Notes: generated from the sequence alone by a model not told the origin. A DNA stretch of 41,872 nt from Streptomyces poriferorum (GCF_019399235.1 NZ_JAELVH010000018.1:1-41872), one strand, 5' to 3'. Positions 31,239 to 40,033 are shown, counted from the first letter of the stretch. A program made the numbers and translations.

Positions 31239-32117
31239 TCACGGGGTGTTGTTGGCGAGTGCCAGCAGGCGGGAGCGGTCACCGCTGAAGCGGTCCCGGT
31301 CGACGTTGCCCGAGACGCCGTTCACCGCGCCGGTGGAGGTGTACTGCCAGACCGTGTAGTACGGGAAGCCCGCCGGAATGCTGGGGGTGCCGGTGGTCCA
31401 GTTCGCGACCCACAGCGGACTGAGGGCGGACATGCCGCTCCAGCCGCCGGTGCAGGTGTTCCACCAGCTCGGGCTGGTGTAGATCACGACGTCACGGCCC
31501 GTGCGGGCCTTGTACTTGTTGTAGAAGTCGAGGACCCACTGCCGCATGGAGGCCTGGGAGTAGCCGTAGCAGGTGCCTTCGATGTCGAGCACGCCGGGAA
31601 GCGTGAGGTTGTCGCGGGACCATGCGCCGCCGTTGCTCGCGAAGAAGTCGGCCTGGGCCGCGCCGCCGGAGACGTCCGGGCGTGCGTAGTGGTACGCGCC
31701 CCGGATCACACCGGCGTTGTAGGCGTTGAGGTAGTTGGCGCTGAACGTCGGGTCCTTGTACGTCAGACCCTCGGTCGCCTTCATCCAGGAGAACTCGATG
31801 CCGGCGCCGCGGACCGAACTCCAGTTGATGCCGCCCTGCCAGCTGGAGACGTCGATGCCCTCGGGGTTCGCCTTGAGACCGGCGTCCGCCCGGGCCCCGA
31901 GGTGCAGTTGGCGGCTGTCGGGCTTGAAGTCCCTGCTGTCCTGGACGTAGCCGACGCCCATGTAGCCCTGGCCGTAGGGCACGGGGTTGACCGGCGCGGG
32001 CGTCGCCGACGCGGCGGGGGACATCAGGCCGAGCAGCAGCGCGGCGCTCGTACCGACGACACCGGCCGCGGCGAGTCTCTTCTGGGTGCGCTTGAGGGAA
32101 AAGGTCCGGGGGAACAT
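31239..32117 (-). CDS. Secreted GH25 lysozyme (N-acetylmuramidase)
   Basis: A 292-residue exported muramidase that cleaves the MurNAc-beta-1,4-GlcNAc bond of peptidoglycan. A basic N-terminus and hydrophobic core (SLKRTQKRLAAAGVVGTSAALLLG) form the signal peptide to about residue 38. A 50-residue linker follows. The GH25 domain (about 87-285) begins IDVSSWQG and has LPGVLDIEGTCYG with the catalytic Asp and Glu, then the family's VVIYTSPSWWNTC and YTVWQYTSTGAVNG. This is the streptomycete cellosyl-like single-domain plan, without a C-terminal wall-binding repeat. AGGAGG precedes the ATG at 6 nt. A dre-like site 123 nt upstream suggests DasR control by aminosugars. Confidence 0.93.
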   Translation of the reverse strand: MFPRTFSLKRTQKRLAAAGVVGTSAALLLGLMSPAASATPAPVNPVPYGQGYMGVGYVQDSRDFKPDSRQLHLGARADAGLKANPEGIDVSSWQGGINWSSVRGAGIEFSWMKATEGLTYKDPTFSANYLNAYNAGVIRGAYHYARPDVSGGAAQADFFASNGGAWSRDNLTLPGVLDIEGTCYGYSQASMRQWVLDFYNKYKARTGRDVVIYTSPSWWNTCTGGWSGMSALSPLWVANWTTGTPSIPAGFPYYTVWQYTSTGAVNGVSGNVDRDRFSGDRSRLLALANNTP

Positions 32118-32239
32118 GGCGGCCTCCTGCTTGTGGGGGGAGTTGCGTCCGTCGACGTTCTACGCGCGTCGAGTTGTCGCGAACACGACATAGTCAGCCA
32201 CAGGAGCGGGCACCCGGTAAATAGTTTTCCTCCTTCGTT

Positions 32240-32255
32240 AGTGGTCTAGACCTCC
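32240..32255. promoter_or_regulatory. DasR-like (dre) operator candidate before the GH25 gene
   Basis: AGTGGTCTAGACCTCC matches 13 of 16 bases of the dre consensus ACTGGTCTAGACCACT and keeps its full TGGTCTAGACC core. It is the best dre match in the window and lies 123 nt upstream of the muramidase start. Confidence 0.68.
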
Positions 32256-32393
32256 CTCCGCCCCGCTGAGCTGTACGAACGGCCGGGCGCCGGGCGGAAG
32301 TTTCTCGGACTGACGGGTCCGCCGGTCGGCGGTCCCCTTCGAGGAGGCCCGCGCGCGTCGCGTCACCGACCTCTCGTGACGCCCGCGGGCCGA

Positions 32394-32423
32394 CCGGGCC
32401 GGGCCCCCGACAGCCCGGCCCGG
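32394..32423. terminator. Hairpin terminator after the ABC permease
   Basis: Perfect 11-base arms (32394-32404 and 32413-32423) with an 8-base loop, 16 nt after the permease stop on the minus strand. Confidence 0.82.
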
Positions 32424-32438
32424 TCCTCCGCCGGACGG

Positions 32439-33464
32439 TCAGTCCAGCCGCCGGCGCAGCCACCAGGCGCTGAACCCGGCGAGGATGCCCGCGAGCGCGA
32501 CGAAGATCCCCGTCTCGATCCACTGGAAGGTCCAGTAGCGGTCCCCGGGCTGGTACTCCACCGCCACATGGAAGTCCGACTTCGCGAGGCAGCGCATCGG
32601 GTCGGTCTCCCGTGCGGCACAGCCCGCGCTGCCGCGCATCTCCTCGCCGGCGGAGTTCAGTACGGGTCCCAGGTCGGACAGGACCCAGGCCCCGGGCCTC
32701 GACAGGCCCACCTTCACCTGGGCGTTCTCCCCGTCGCCCGACAGCATGATGTCGGTGGCGCTCCACGCGGCGCCCTCCGCCGGCCGTCCTTCCCGCGCCG
32801 CCATGCCGAGGCCGGCCAGTGTCACCTCCGCCCGCACCGGCTCCATGAGCAGCGGCCGGATCGCGTACGGCATGAGGATCTGGACCGCGGCGAAGAGGCC
32901 GAGGGTGACCGCCATCGCGGGAACCGTCCGGCGGATCAGCAGGCCGGCGCAGACTCCGACGGTGAAGGCGAAGGCGGCGTAGCCCAGTGGCGCGACGCCC
33001 CGGCCGTCGAACAGCAGCGGGTCGAAGCGGTTGCTGGTGATCTCGTCGAGCGGGCGGGCCCACCAGGTCACCATGAGGCTGAGCAGACCGGTGACGGCGA
33101 CGGACGACAGGCCCACGGCCGTGAGCTTCACGGCGAGCCAGTGGCTGCGGCTGATGCTCTGGTTCCAGATCAGCCGGTGCGTGCCCGTCTCCAGCTCGCG
33201 GGCGATGAGCGGCGCGCCCCAGAAGACCCCTATGACACCCGGCACGGCGACGAGCAGTCCCGTGACGAGGGCGGCCAGCGTCTCGTACTCGTGGACGAAC
33301 GCGTTCTTGGCCGCTTCGCAGGTGGTGGAGCAGCCGGCCACGTCGCCGTCGTACGAGGTCCGCATCTGCGTCCCCGTGATCACGAGGGCGATTGCGACAG
33401 CGGCCAGCGCCGCCAGGGCCACGAGGGTCTGGACGCGGTACTGGCGCCAGGTCAGCCAGATCAT
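32439..33464 (-). CDS. ABC-2-type transporter permease
   Basis: A 341-residue membrane protein with about six hydrophobic helices: one near the N-terminus (VQTLVALAALAAVAIALVIT), then an outer loop with CSTTC, a pair around 60-80 (LAALVTGLLVAVPGVIGVFWG), two in the middle (about 118-135 and 155-175), one near 185-205 and a last one at the C-terminal end (GIFVALAGILAGFSAWWLRRR). The cytoplasmic segment ELETGTHRLIWNQSISRSHW is characteristic of streptomycete ABC-2 permeases coupled to a separate ATPase. The start overlaps the ATPase stop by four bases. Since that ATPase has lost its 5' half, the transporter is probably inactive unless another ATPase substitutes. Substrate unknown. Confidence 0.85.
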   Translation of the reverse strand: MIWLTWRQYRVQTLVALAALAAVAIALVITGTQMRTSYDGDVAGCSTTCEAAKNAFVHEYETLAALVTGLLVAVPGVIGVFWGAPLIARELETGTHRLIWNQSISRSHWLAVKLTAVGLSSVAVTGLLSLMVTWWARPLDEITSNRFDPLLFDGRGVAPLGYAAFAFTVGVCAGLLIRRTVPAMAVTLGLFAAVQILMPYAIRPLLMEPVRAEVTLAGLGMAAREGRPAEGAAWSATDIMLSGDGENAQVKVGLSRPGAWVLSDLGPVLNSAGEEMRGSAGCAARETDPMRCLAKSDFHVAVEYQPGDRYWTFQWIETGIFVALAGILAGFSAWWLRRRLD

Positions 33465-34090
33465 CGCTGTGCCTCCGGGGTCTTCGTGGCGGTGGCGGTT
33501 CTGCCTTCGGCCATGTAGGTGAGGACCAGGTCCTCCAGATCGAGGGGTTCCAGCACCCAGGCGGGGTCGTGGAGGGCGGTGCCGGCGCGCACCAGGAAGG
33601 TGCTCTGACGCTCGGTGTGTGTGGCCTGGAGCACCCGCATCCCCTTCGGGAGGCTCTCCGCGTCACGGCGGGCCGTGGTCAGCCGGAAGTGGGTGGAGAC
33701 CAGGTCGTCGACGTCTCCGGCGAGCTGGACCCTGGAGGCGACCAGGGAGATCAGGTGGTCGCAGACCCGCTCCAGGTCGGAGACCAGGTGCGAGGAGAGG
33801 ATGACGGTGGTGCCGTGCTCGGCGACGTGTTCCATGAGCCCCTGGAGGAACTCGCGTCGGGCCAGCGGGTCCAGGGCGGCGACGGGTTCGTCCAGGATCA
33901 GCAGTTCCGGGCGCTTGGCGACGGCGAGCGTCAGCGCGACCTGGGCCCGCTGACCGCCTGAGAGCCTGCCGACCCGCTGGGCGGGGTCGAGGCCGAGGTC
34001 CCGGATCCGTCCCTCCGCCAGCCCCTTGTCCCAGGTGGGGTTGAGGCGGGCGCCCAGGTGCAGATGGTCGGCGATGGACAGCCCGGTGTG
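33461..34090 (-). pseudogene. ABC transporter ATPase missing its N-terminal part including Walker A
   Basis: From about 34090 downward the frame encodes the later part of an ABC ATPase: LSIADHLHLGARLNPTWD, signature LSGGQRAQVALTLAVAKRPE, Walker B LLILDEPVAALDP, and H-loop ILSSHLVSDL. The Walker A loop and Q-loop, normally about 90 residues earlier, are absent; the open frame upstream is only antisense to adenosine deaminase sequence. The truncation point coincides with that of the deaminase on the other strand. The gene keeps its four-base overlap with the permease. It cannot bind ATP in the usual way, so it is a remnant. Confidence 0.88.
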
Positions 34091-34687
34091 CACGCAGGTG
34101 AGCTGGCCCCCGGCCTGGTCAAGCCGGAGGACCTGACCTTCCACATCCGTGAGGCCGTCCTCGTCGCCGGCGCCGAGCGCATCGGGCACGGCGTCGACCT
34201 GGTCCACGAGGACGACTGGCGCAAGCTCGCCCGGACCATGGCACGGCGCCAGGTCGCGGTCGAGGTGCCGTTCTCCAGCAACAAGCAGATCCTCGGCATC
34301 GCGGGCGACGACCACCCGTTCAACGCCTACCGCCGCTACGGCGTCCCCGTGGTCCTGTCCACGGACGACCCGGGCGTCTCACGGATCAACATCAGCCACG
34401 AGTACCAGTACGCCGCGAAGACGTACGACCTCGGCTACACCGAGCTGAAGGACCTGGCCCGCGCCTCGCTGGAGTACGCCTTCCGCGACGGCCGCAGCCT
34501 GTGGGCCGCCGGCTCCGCGCCCTCCGGCTACCGCACGGTCTCCGCCTGCGCGGGCAGCCGGCCCGGCGACGCCCACCCGGGCGCACGCTGTGCCCGCTAT
34601 CTCGCCGACAACCCGAAGGCCGCGACCCAGTGGCGCCAGGAGACGGCCTTCGCCGCCTTCGAGCGCGCGCACGCCGGTCGCCGCTGA
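34085..34687 (+). pseudogene. Adenosine deaminase C-terminal half (N-terminal part deleted)
   Basis: The frame reads VHAGELAPGLVKPEDLTFHIR, then ERIGHGVDL, VEVPFSSNKQ and VLSTDDPGVSR, the second half of an adenosine deaminase: catalytic Glu in HAGE, the His of IGHG and the metal Asp of TDDPG are present. The N-terminal half with the metal-binding HxH is missing, so the enzyme cannot be active. The C-terminal tail is intact to TGA at 34687. The break abuts the 5' truncation of the ABC ATPase on the opposite strand, so two divergent genes lost their facing ends in one deletion. Sequence start in frame (34058) lies in ATPase DNA. Confidence 0.88.
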
Positions 34688-34706
34688 CCGGGGGCCTGCG
34701 CCATGA

Positions 34707-34734
34707 GGGGTGCGGGGCCGCGGCCCCGCACCCC
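34707..34734. terminator. Perfect 28-base palindrome, bidirectional terminator
   Basis: Arms of 14 bases (34707-34720 and 34721-34734) lie between the convergent adenosine deaminase remnant and the DHFR-like gene, 3 nt from the stop of the latter. Confidence 0.85.
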
Positions 34735-34736
34735 GT

Positions 34737-35333
34737 TCAGCCCTTCGCCACCGTCCGGTACGTGCACACCTGCACGCCCGCGTCACTGGTGGCGTGCGAG
34801 ACCAGCTCCAGGGTGCGCAGCCCGCCGTCCGCCGGGAAGATCGACTTCCCGCCGCCGAGCAGTACCGGCATGATCACGAGCCGGAGTTCGTCGACGAGCC
34901 CCTCACCGAGCAGGCCGCGTACGAGCGTGGGGCTGCCCATGACCAGCAGGTTGCCGCCGTCCTTCGCGCGCAGCTCCTGAATCCGCCCGGCGAACTGCTT
35001 GCCGGGGATGCGCTCGGTGTTGTTCCACGTCAGCTCGTCGTCGCCCAGGGTGTCGGTCACGACGTACTTCTCGATCGCGTTCATCCGGTCGGCGAACGGG
35101 TCGCCGGCCCGCTCGGGCCATGCCGCGGCCATCGTCTGCCAGGTGCGGCGGCCGAAGAGCAGCGCCTCGGCCGAGCTCATCGCGTTGTCGAAGGCGCCGC
35201 CCACCACCTCCGGGTCGAAGAACGGGTGCGACCAGCCGCCGTGGGCGAAGCCGCCGTCCGTGTCCTCCTCGGCACCGCCCGGCGCCTGGACGACGCCGTC
35301 CAGGCTGATGAACTCGCTGATGACGATGCGCAT
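34737..35333 (-). CDS. Dihydrofolate reductase/RibD C-terminal-domain family protein
   Basis: A 198-residue NADPH-type reductase fold. It starts MRIVISEFISLDGVVQAPGG, the standard opening of the RibD_C/DHFR-like family, followed by LLFGRRTWQTMAAAWP, KYVVTDTLGDDELTW and the nucleotide-binding LLVMGSPTLVRGLLGEGLVDELRLVIMPVLLGGGK in parts. It is a standalone domain, so riboflavin synthesis itself is unlikely; members of this group are mostly uncharacterised. GAGGAG precedes the ATG at 8 nt, making it preferable to the ATG 51 nt farther upstream. There is no signal peptide. It lies alone, downstream of the TPM protein on the same strand. Confidence 0.88.
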   Translation of the reverse strand: MRIVISEFISLDGVVQAPGGAEEDTDGGFAHGGWSHPFFDPEVVGGAFDNAMSSAEALLFGRRTWQTMAAAWPERAGDPFADRMNAIEKYVVTDTLGDDELTWNNTERIPGKQFAGRIQELRAKDGGNLLVMGSPTLVRGLLGEGLVDELRLVIMPVLLGGGKSIFPADGGLRTLELVSHATSDAGVQVCTYRTVAKG

Positions 35334-35428
35334 GTGACTCGCTCCTCGAATACCGGTCAGGCGTACGGGAAGAGAGACTGCCACGCGGCCCGAAACTCAT
35401 CGCCGTTGTCGTGGAGGCGCTGGACGTC

Positions 35429-36820
35429 CTAGAAGCCTCCGCCGCCGAAGTCGCCGCCCCCGCCGAAACCGCCGCCGTCACCGAAGCCGCCGCCTCCACC
35501 GTCTCCGAAGCCGGACGAGTCGAAGTCGGAGCCGGAGAAGTCGCCGCCGGAGTAGTCACCACCGCCGAAGTCGCCGCCGCCGTACTCGGCCGCGTACGCC
35601 GGGGTGGAGAGCATCGAGCCGAGCATCGTGCCCACCAGCAGGCCCGGGAGCAGGCCGCCGCCGAAGTAGCCGCCCGCCCAGGGGCCGTAGGCCGGTCCGG
35701 CCTCCCAGTAGGGGCGCCGGCTGCCGTCCCCCATGTCGACGGTGCGGCTCATCGGGTCCTCGCCGCTCCGCAGCCGTGCCTCGTCGGCGCCGCAGACGGG
35801 GACCTCGCGGGCCGTGCCGCCCGACGGGGTCCACCGGGCATCGGCGACCGAGGGGCCGTGGCGCGGGTCGAAGAAGCAGGGCGGGCGGCGGGCGGGGAGT
35901 GCTCCGCCGGTGCGGCGGGCGTCCAGGACGGCGAGCGAGTAACGGCCGTCCTCCAGGGCCTGGGTGACCCCGCGCACGTCGGAGGGGTGCCGAGCCTGTT
36001 CCATCCGGGACTTCGCGCTCTCGTAGGAGTCGAGGGCGCGTTCGTAGTCGGCGCGCATCGTGTCGTCGGCGCCCGGCTCCGCGGGGTGGAAGTCGAGCCG
36101 GTCCAGGGTCTCGCCGTAGGCCGTGATGTCCTCGTCCACGACGACCCGGAGCTTGTCCAGAGCGGCCTGCTCCTCGGCCTCCTTGCGCTTCCGGTTGCGG
36201 CGCACGATCGTGTAGGCGCCCGCGCCGCCGGCGACCACCACCGCGCCCAGGACGATCAGCCCGGCTCCTGCCGAACCGGTGTCGGACGAGGAGCCGCCCC
36301 AGGAGCTGGGGGCGCTGCCCCGGGCCTGCTCGACGGCCCGGTCGACGAACGCGTTCAGCTGGGTCGCGGCGGAGGTGTCCGCGCCGGGGGTCTTCACGGC
36401 CGCGGTGAGGTTCTGCACGGACTGCCGCGACATCACCTGCGGGTCGGCGCCCGCGTTGAATCCGTCACCGAGGCGGATCGCGTAGACGCCGGTGATTCCG
36501 GTGTCGGTGCGCAGGGTGCGGAGCACGCTGTCCTCGGGGAACGCGGAGCTCTGCGGCAGCACGGCCACGAAGACCGGCTTGTCCGCGTCCTTGATCTTCT
36601 TCGTCAGGGCGTCGGCCTGGCCCCGGGAGAGCTGGCCGGCCGCTGCCGGATCGACGTACACGGGGCTCTTGCGCAGGGCCTGGGCGACGTCGTCGACGGT
36701 GGAGGCGCTGGTCGCGGCGGGTGCGGAGGGGGCCAGGAGCAGGGTGGCCGCCGACAGCAGAAGGAGCAGTCCCGCGAGGAACGCCGGGACCAGGAATGAG
36801 GGGAACGACCTGTTCCGCAT
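35429..36820 (-). CDS. TPM-domain membrane protein with Gly/Asp/Phe-rich tail
   Basis: A 463-residue membrane-anchored protein. A signal or anchor (about 7-34, VPAFLAGLLLLLSAATLLL) leads to an extracytoplasmic TPM-like domain (about 40-160; KSPVYVDPAAAGQLSRGQAD, KPVFVAVLPQSS, GVYAIRLGDGFNAG), then a Ser/Gly linker and a transmembrane helix (about 185-205, GLIVLGAVVVAGGAGAYTIV). A charged cytoplasmic helix and a Cys-containing segment follow, a second hydrophobic stretch near 385-405 and a tail of about 45 residues made of GGGDFGGGDY-like repeats. TPM proteins are poorly understood; some plant and bacterial members act at membranes in protein turnover or stress. The repeat tail suggests self-association (inference). 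A single gene ended by its own hairpin region. Confidence 0.82.
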   Translation of the reverse strand: MRNRSFPSFLVPAFLAGLLLLLSAATLLLAPSAPAATSASTVDDVAQALRKSPVYVDPAAAGQLSRGQADALTKKIKDADKPVFVAVLPQSSAFPEDSVLRTLRTDTGITGVYAIRLGDGFNAGADPQVMSRQSVQNLTAAVKTPGADTSAATQLNAFVDRAVEQARGSAPSSWGGSSSDTGSAGAGLIVLGAVVVAGGAGAYTIVRRNRKRKEAEEQAALDKLRVVVDEDITAYGETLDRLDFHPAEPGADDTMRADYERALDSYESAKSRMEQARHPSDVRGVTQALEDGRYSLAVLDARRTGGALPARRPPCFFDPRHGPSVADARWTPSGGTAREVPVCGADEARLRSGEDPMSRTVDMGDGSRRPYWEAGPAYGPWAGGYFGGGLLPGLLVGTMLGSMLSTPAYAAEYGGGDFGGGDYSGGDFSGSDFDSSGFGDGGGGGFGDGGGFGGGGDFGGGGF

Positions 36821-36851
36821 AATTCAACGTTAACCCGGACGGGTGAGAAAC

Positions 36852-36884
36852 GCGGGCGGGCGGCTGACCTCGCCGCCCGCCCGC
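36852..36884. terminator. Hairpin terminator after the large GH3 gene's upstream neighbour region
   Basis: Perfect 13-base arms (36852-36864 and 36872-36884) with a 7-base loop, 5 nt past the GH3 stop at 36890 on the minus strand and 31 nt before the TPM start. It ends GH3 transcription. Confidence 0.85.
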
Positions 36885-36889
36885 TTGTC

Positions 36890-39800
36890 TCAGGCGGCCC
36901 GGTACGCCGCCCTCAGCTTCGCCACCGCACCGGTCAGGTCACCGGTGAGCAGCAGGTGGTCGGCGTCGGCGAACGGCTTGGACACCGCTTCCGTCACCTT
37001 CCCGCCGGTCTTCTGCTGGACCAGCAGCCGGGCCTGGCCGACGATGGTCCGGCCCACGTCCGTCCGGCCGAGACCGGTCCGCTCCGCGACCTGGGCGGCC
37101 AGCGCGAGCGCGCCGAGGGTGAGCTCGCCGCCGGCCGGGGGCTTCTTCAGCGTGGTGAGGCCCCAGCCGTACGGGAACTGCGGGTCGTACGCCGCGTCGC
37201 CCACGTTGATGGGCAGCTGCGCCTCGGACTTCGGCCAGGTCACCGGAAGCTGTCCGGTGAAGGCCCGCTTGCCGAAGAGCACGTCGGCCACACCGTCGCC
37301 CTCGGTGCCCGGCAGCCAGGAGGCCACCAGGGCGTCGATGCCGTCGAGGCGGTCGCCGATGAGCTGCGGGCGGCCCGAGACGATCAGGACGGCGCACTTC
37401 ATCGCGGCGCAGACCTTGTCGACCGCGGCCTTGTCGGCGGCGGACAGTTCCAGGTCGTGGCCGTTGCCGACGTCGCCGATGCCCTCCGCGTACGGGGTCT
37501 CCCCGACGACCACGACACCGACGTCGTAACCGTCCGTGGCGGCCGAGGCGTCCTTGGAGTACGTGACCGAGGCGGCGTCCTTCTTCATGGCCGACAGGAT
37601 CGTGGTGCCCGGGGTGATGTTGCCGGACGAGCCCTGCCAGCTGACGGTCCAGCCACCGGCCTGGTTGCCGATGTCGTCGGCGTTGGAGCCGGCGACGTAC
37701 ACCTTCTGCGTGGACTTCAGCGGCAGCACACCGCCGTCGTTCTTCAGCAGCACCTGGGACTTGGCGGCGGCCTCGCGGGCCACGGCGCGGTGTTCTGCCG
37801 AGCCGACCTTGTCGAGGTTGGAGGTGTCGGCGTACGGCTTCTCGAACAGGCCCAGCCGGAACTTCTGCGTCAGGATGCGGGACACCGCGTCATCGATCCG
37901 GGCCTGGGTGATGCGGCCCGCGGTGACCTCGTCCTGGAGCGTCTTCGTGAAGTCCTTGTACGCCGTCGGCACCATGATCATGTCGAGGCCGGCGTTGACG
38001 GAGGTGCGCACGTCGCTCGCGTAGTCGCCGGGGATCTGGTCGATCGCCTGCCAGTCGCTAATGACGAAGCCCTCGAAGCCCATCCGGTCCTTCAGCACGC
38101 CGTTGATCATCTCGGCGTTGGCGTGCATCTTCACCGGGCCCTCGTCGTCCCCGAGGATGTCGAGCGAGGAGTACGACGGCATGACCGTGCCGACCCCGCG
38201 CTTGACGGCGTCGTCGAACGGGGCGAGGTGGACGGCTTCGAGCTCCTGCCGGGTGACCTTGGTGACGCCCTGGTCGATGGGGTACGAACCGGTGGTGGAG
38301 GAGCCGTACTCCGTACCGCCGTCGCCGACGTAGTGCTTGGCGGTGGCCAGCACCTTGTCGTTGCGGTCCAGGTCCTTGCCGGACGCGGCGCCCTGCATGC
38401 CCTGGATCACGGTCTCCAGGGACTCGACGAGCGCCGGGTCCTCGCCGTACGCCTCGTAGGCGCGGCCCCAGCGGTCGTCGCGCGAGACGCAGAGGCAGGG
38501 GGCGAAGTCCCACGGGATGCCGGTGGCGCGCACCTCGTTCGCGGTGACGGCGCCGGTCTTCTCGACGGTCCTCGGGTCGCGGGTCGCGCCGAGGCCGACG
38601 TTGTGCGGCATGATCGTCGAGCCGATCACGTTGTTGTGGCCGTGGACCGCGTCCACGCCGTAGATCAGCGGGATCTGGAAGCGGGTCGCCTGGGCGCGCA
38701 GCTGGTAGCCGTCGACCATCCTGGCCCAGGCCGCTGCCGTGTTGGGCGTGGGGACGGAGCCGCCGCCGGAGAGCAGCGAGCCGAGGTCGTACGTGGCGAT
38801 GTCGCCCTGCGAGGACAGCGCGTTGCGCTCGGCCTGCGTCATCTGGCCGGCCTTCTCGGCGGGCGACATCCGGGCGAGCAGGTCGGCGACCCGCTGCTTC
38901 ACCGGCAGCTTCGGGTTCTGGTAGGGCAGCCCGTGGGCGTCGATGACGACCTGCGGGTTCTCCTTCGGCGGCTTGGCGCCCGTGACGGTGAGTTCGAGCG
39001 GGACCGTCTTGGCGGAGGCGGCTCCGGTGATCTTCTTCGTGGTGACGGTGACCCGGTGCGTGGTGCCGGATGCGGTGCCCGCGGGGAAGGTGTACGTGCC
39101 GCTGACCGGCGTGTAGTCGGTGCCGGGGGCCCCGCTGCCGCCCTTGGTCTCGTAGGCGACGGTGACGGGCTCGTCCAGCGGGAGCGAACCGGTCGTGGCG
39201 ACGGAGAGGTCGATGCCGGCGGTCCCGCCCTGCTTGACGGGGTGCACGGCCGCGTCGGTGACGACGCTCGCCTTCAGTGCGGCGTCCGCCTTGCCGTACA
39301 GCTCCATGCCGTCGATGGCGAACTTGCCGGGGCCGCCGGGCGGCAGGGTGAGGGCGTAGCCCCACATCTCGTCGAGGCCGAGGACCTGGTCGATGCCGCC
39401 GACGGGCTGGTAGTCGCCGCGGTAGGTGAAGTCGGCGAACGGGATCTCGACCTGGTGCCAGCCCTCCCAGTCGTCGGTGAAGGAGGTGGTCCAGAGCTCT
39501 GAGGCCTCGCCGTGGGCGCCGCCGTCCTTGATCTCGAAGCTGATCTTCTTGCCCGAACCGGGCGGCAGGGGTGCGGTGTTCTGGCCGTACCACCAGAAGC
39601 GGATGCCCTTGTGGGCCGACCAGTCGTGGGCGGGCTGGTCGGCGGCGTAGTCGTGGCTGAGCCCGCCGTAGCCGCTGATGTCGTAGGTGCCTTCGAGGAC
39701 CTTGGCGCCCTCGGGGGCGTCCGCGCGTTCCTTCAGGGCGAGGGTGGGCGGATCGTCGGCGTCGCCGCCCCAGGTGAAGATGCCCTCGGCGGGCTGGGCC

Positions 39801-39970
39801 GCGAAGGGGACCTCGCCCTCGAAGCGGTCGATGGCGACCGGGGCGGGTTCGTCGGCCGCGACGGGCGCCGCCGCGCTGGGGACGGCGCCGGCGAGCAGGC
39901 CGGCGAGGACGGTGGCGGCGGCCAGTGCGGCGGTCGCGGGTCTCGCCCGGTGACGGGTGCGTGGTGGCAT
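36890..39970 (-). CDS. Secreted GH3 beta-glucosidase with N-terminal CBM-like and Calx-beta-like domains
   Basis: A 1026-residue exported enzyme of about 108 kDa. A signal peptide (about 1-34, ATAALAAATVLAGLLAGAV) is followed by a jelly-roll binding module (about 43-225; WHQVEIPFADFTYRGDYQPV) resembling CBM11-type domains. Next is a Calx-beta-like strand segment (about 230-325; SGAPGTDYTPVSGTYTFPAG). The GH3 catalytic domains follow: IPLIYGVDAVHGHNNV, DDRWGRAYEAYGED, AKHYVGDGGTEYGS and GFEGFVISDWQAID with the nucleophile Asp. The C-terminal GH3 part contains QVLLKNDGGVLPL and WLPGTEGDGVADVLFG. A trailing helical segment of about 90 residues ends the protein. GAGGAGCCGCAC precedes the ATG. It follows the GH16 gene on the same strand, with a strong terminator between. 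Together they suit beta-1,3-glucan breakdown to glucose. Confidence 0.92.
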   Translation of the reverse strand: MPPRTRHRARPATAALAAATVLAGLLAGAVPSAAAPVAADEPAPVAIDRFEGEVPFAAQPAEGIFTWGGDADDPPTLALKERADAPEGAKVLEGTYDISGYGGLSHDYAADQPAHDWSAHKGIRFWWYGQNTAPLPPGSGKKISFEIKDGGAHGEASELWTTSFTDDWEGWHQVEIPFADFTYRGDYQPVGGIDQVLGLDEMWGYALTLPPGGPGKFAIDGMELYGKADAALKASVVTDAAVHPVKQGGTAGIDLSVATTGSLPLDEPVTVAYETKGGSGAPGTDYTPVSGTYTFPAGTASGTTHRVTVTTKKITGAASAKTVPLELTVTGAKPPKENPQVVIDAHGLPYQNPKLPVKQRVADLLARMSPAEKAGQMTQAERNALSSQGDIATYDLGSLLSGGGSVPTPNTAAAWARMVDGYQLRAQATRFQIPLIYGVDAVHGHNNVIGSTIMPHNVGLGATRDPRTVEKTGAVTANEVRATGIPWDFAPCLCVSRDDRWGRAYEAYGEDPALVESLETVIQGMQGAASGKDLDRNDKVLATAKHYVGDGGTEYGSSTTGSYPIDQGVTKVTRQELEAVHLAPFDDAVKRGVGTVMPSYSSLDILGDDEGPVKMHANAEMINGVLKDRMGFEGFVISDWQAIDQIPGDYASDVRTSVNAGLDMIMVPTAYKDFTKTLQDEVTAGRITQARIDDAVSRILTQKFRLGLFEKPYADTSNLDKVGSAEHRAVAREAAAKSQVLLKNDGGVLPLKSTQKVYVAGSNADDIGNQAGGWTVSWQGSSGNITPGTTILSAMKKDAASVTYSKDASAATDGYDVGVVVVGETPYAEGIGDVGNGHDLELSAADKAAVDKVCAAMKCAVLIVSGRPQLIGDRLDGIDALVASWLPGTEGDGVADVLFGKRAFTGQLPVTWPKSEAQLPINVGDAAYDPQFPYGWGLTTLKKPPAGGELTLGALALAAQVAERTGLGRTDVGRTIVGQARLLVQQKTGGKVTEAVSKPFADADHLLLTGDLTGAVAKLRAAYRAA

Positions 39971-39992
39971 GTGCGGCTCCTCGGTGCGGTGG

Positions 39993-40033
39993 CCGCGCGC
40001 GGCACAGCGGTGCGGATGCTGTGCCGCGCGCGG
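39993..40033. terminator. Strong hairpin terminator after the GH16 gene
   Basis: Perfect 16-base arms (39993-40008 and 40018-40033) with a 9-base loop, 61 nt after the GH16 stop and 22 nt before the GH3 start. Confidence 0.88.

Larger units (their letters stand above)
32118..32438. other. 321-bp intergenic region upstream of GH25 and downstream of the ABC permease
   Basis: It holds the GH25 promoter and dre-like site (32240-32255) on one side and two hairpins (a composite one at 32346-32392 and a clean one at 32394-32423) that end the permease transcript. No gene-like reading frame is present. Confidence 0.6.

Noticed and set aside
34058..34687. Complete adenosine deaminase starting at 34058
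   Set aside because: The codons before about 34085 are antisense ATPase sequence and the metal-binding HxH half is missing.
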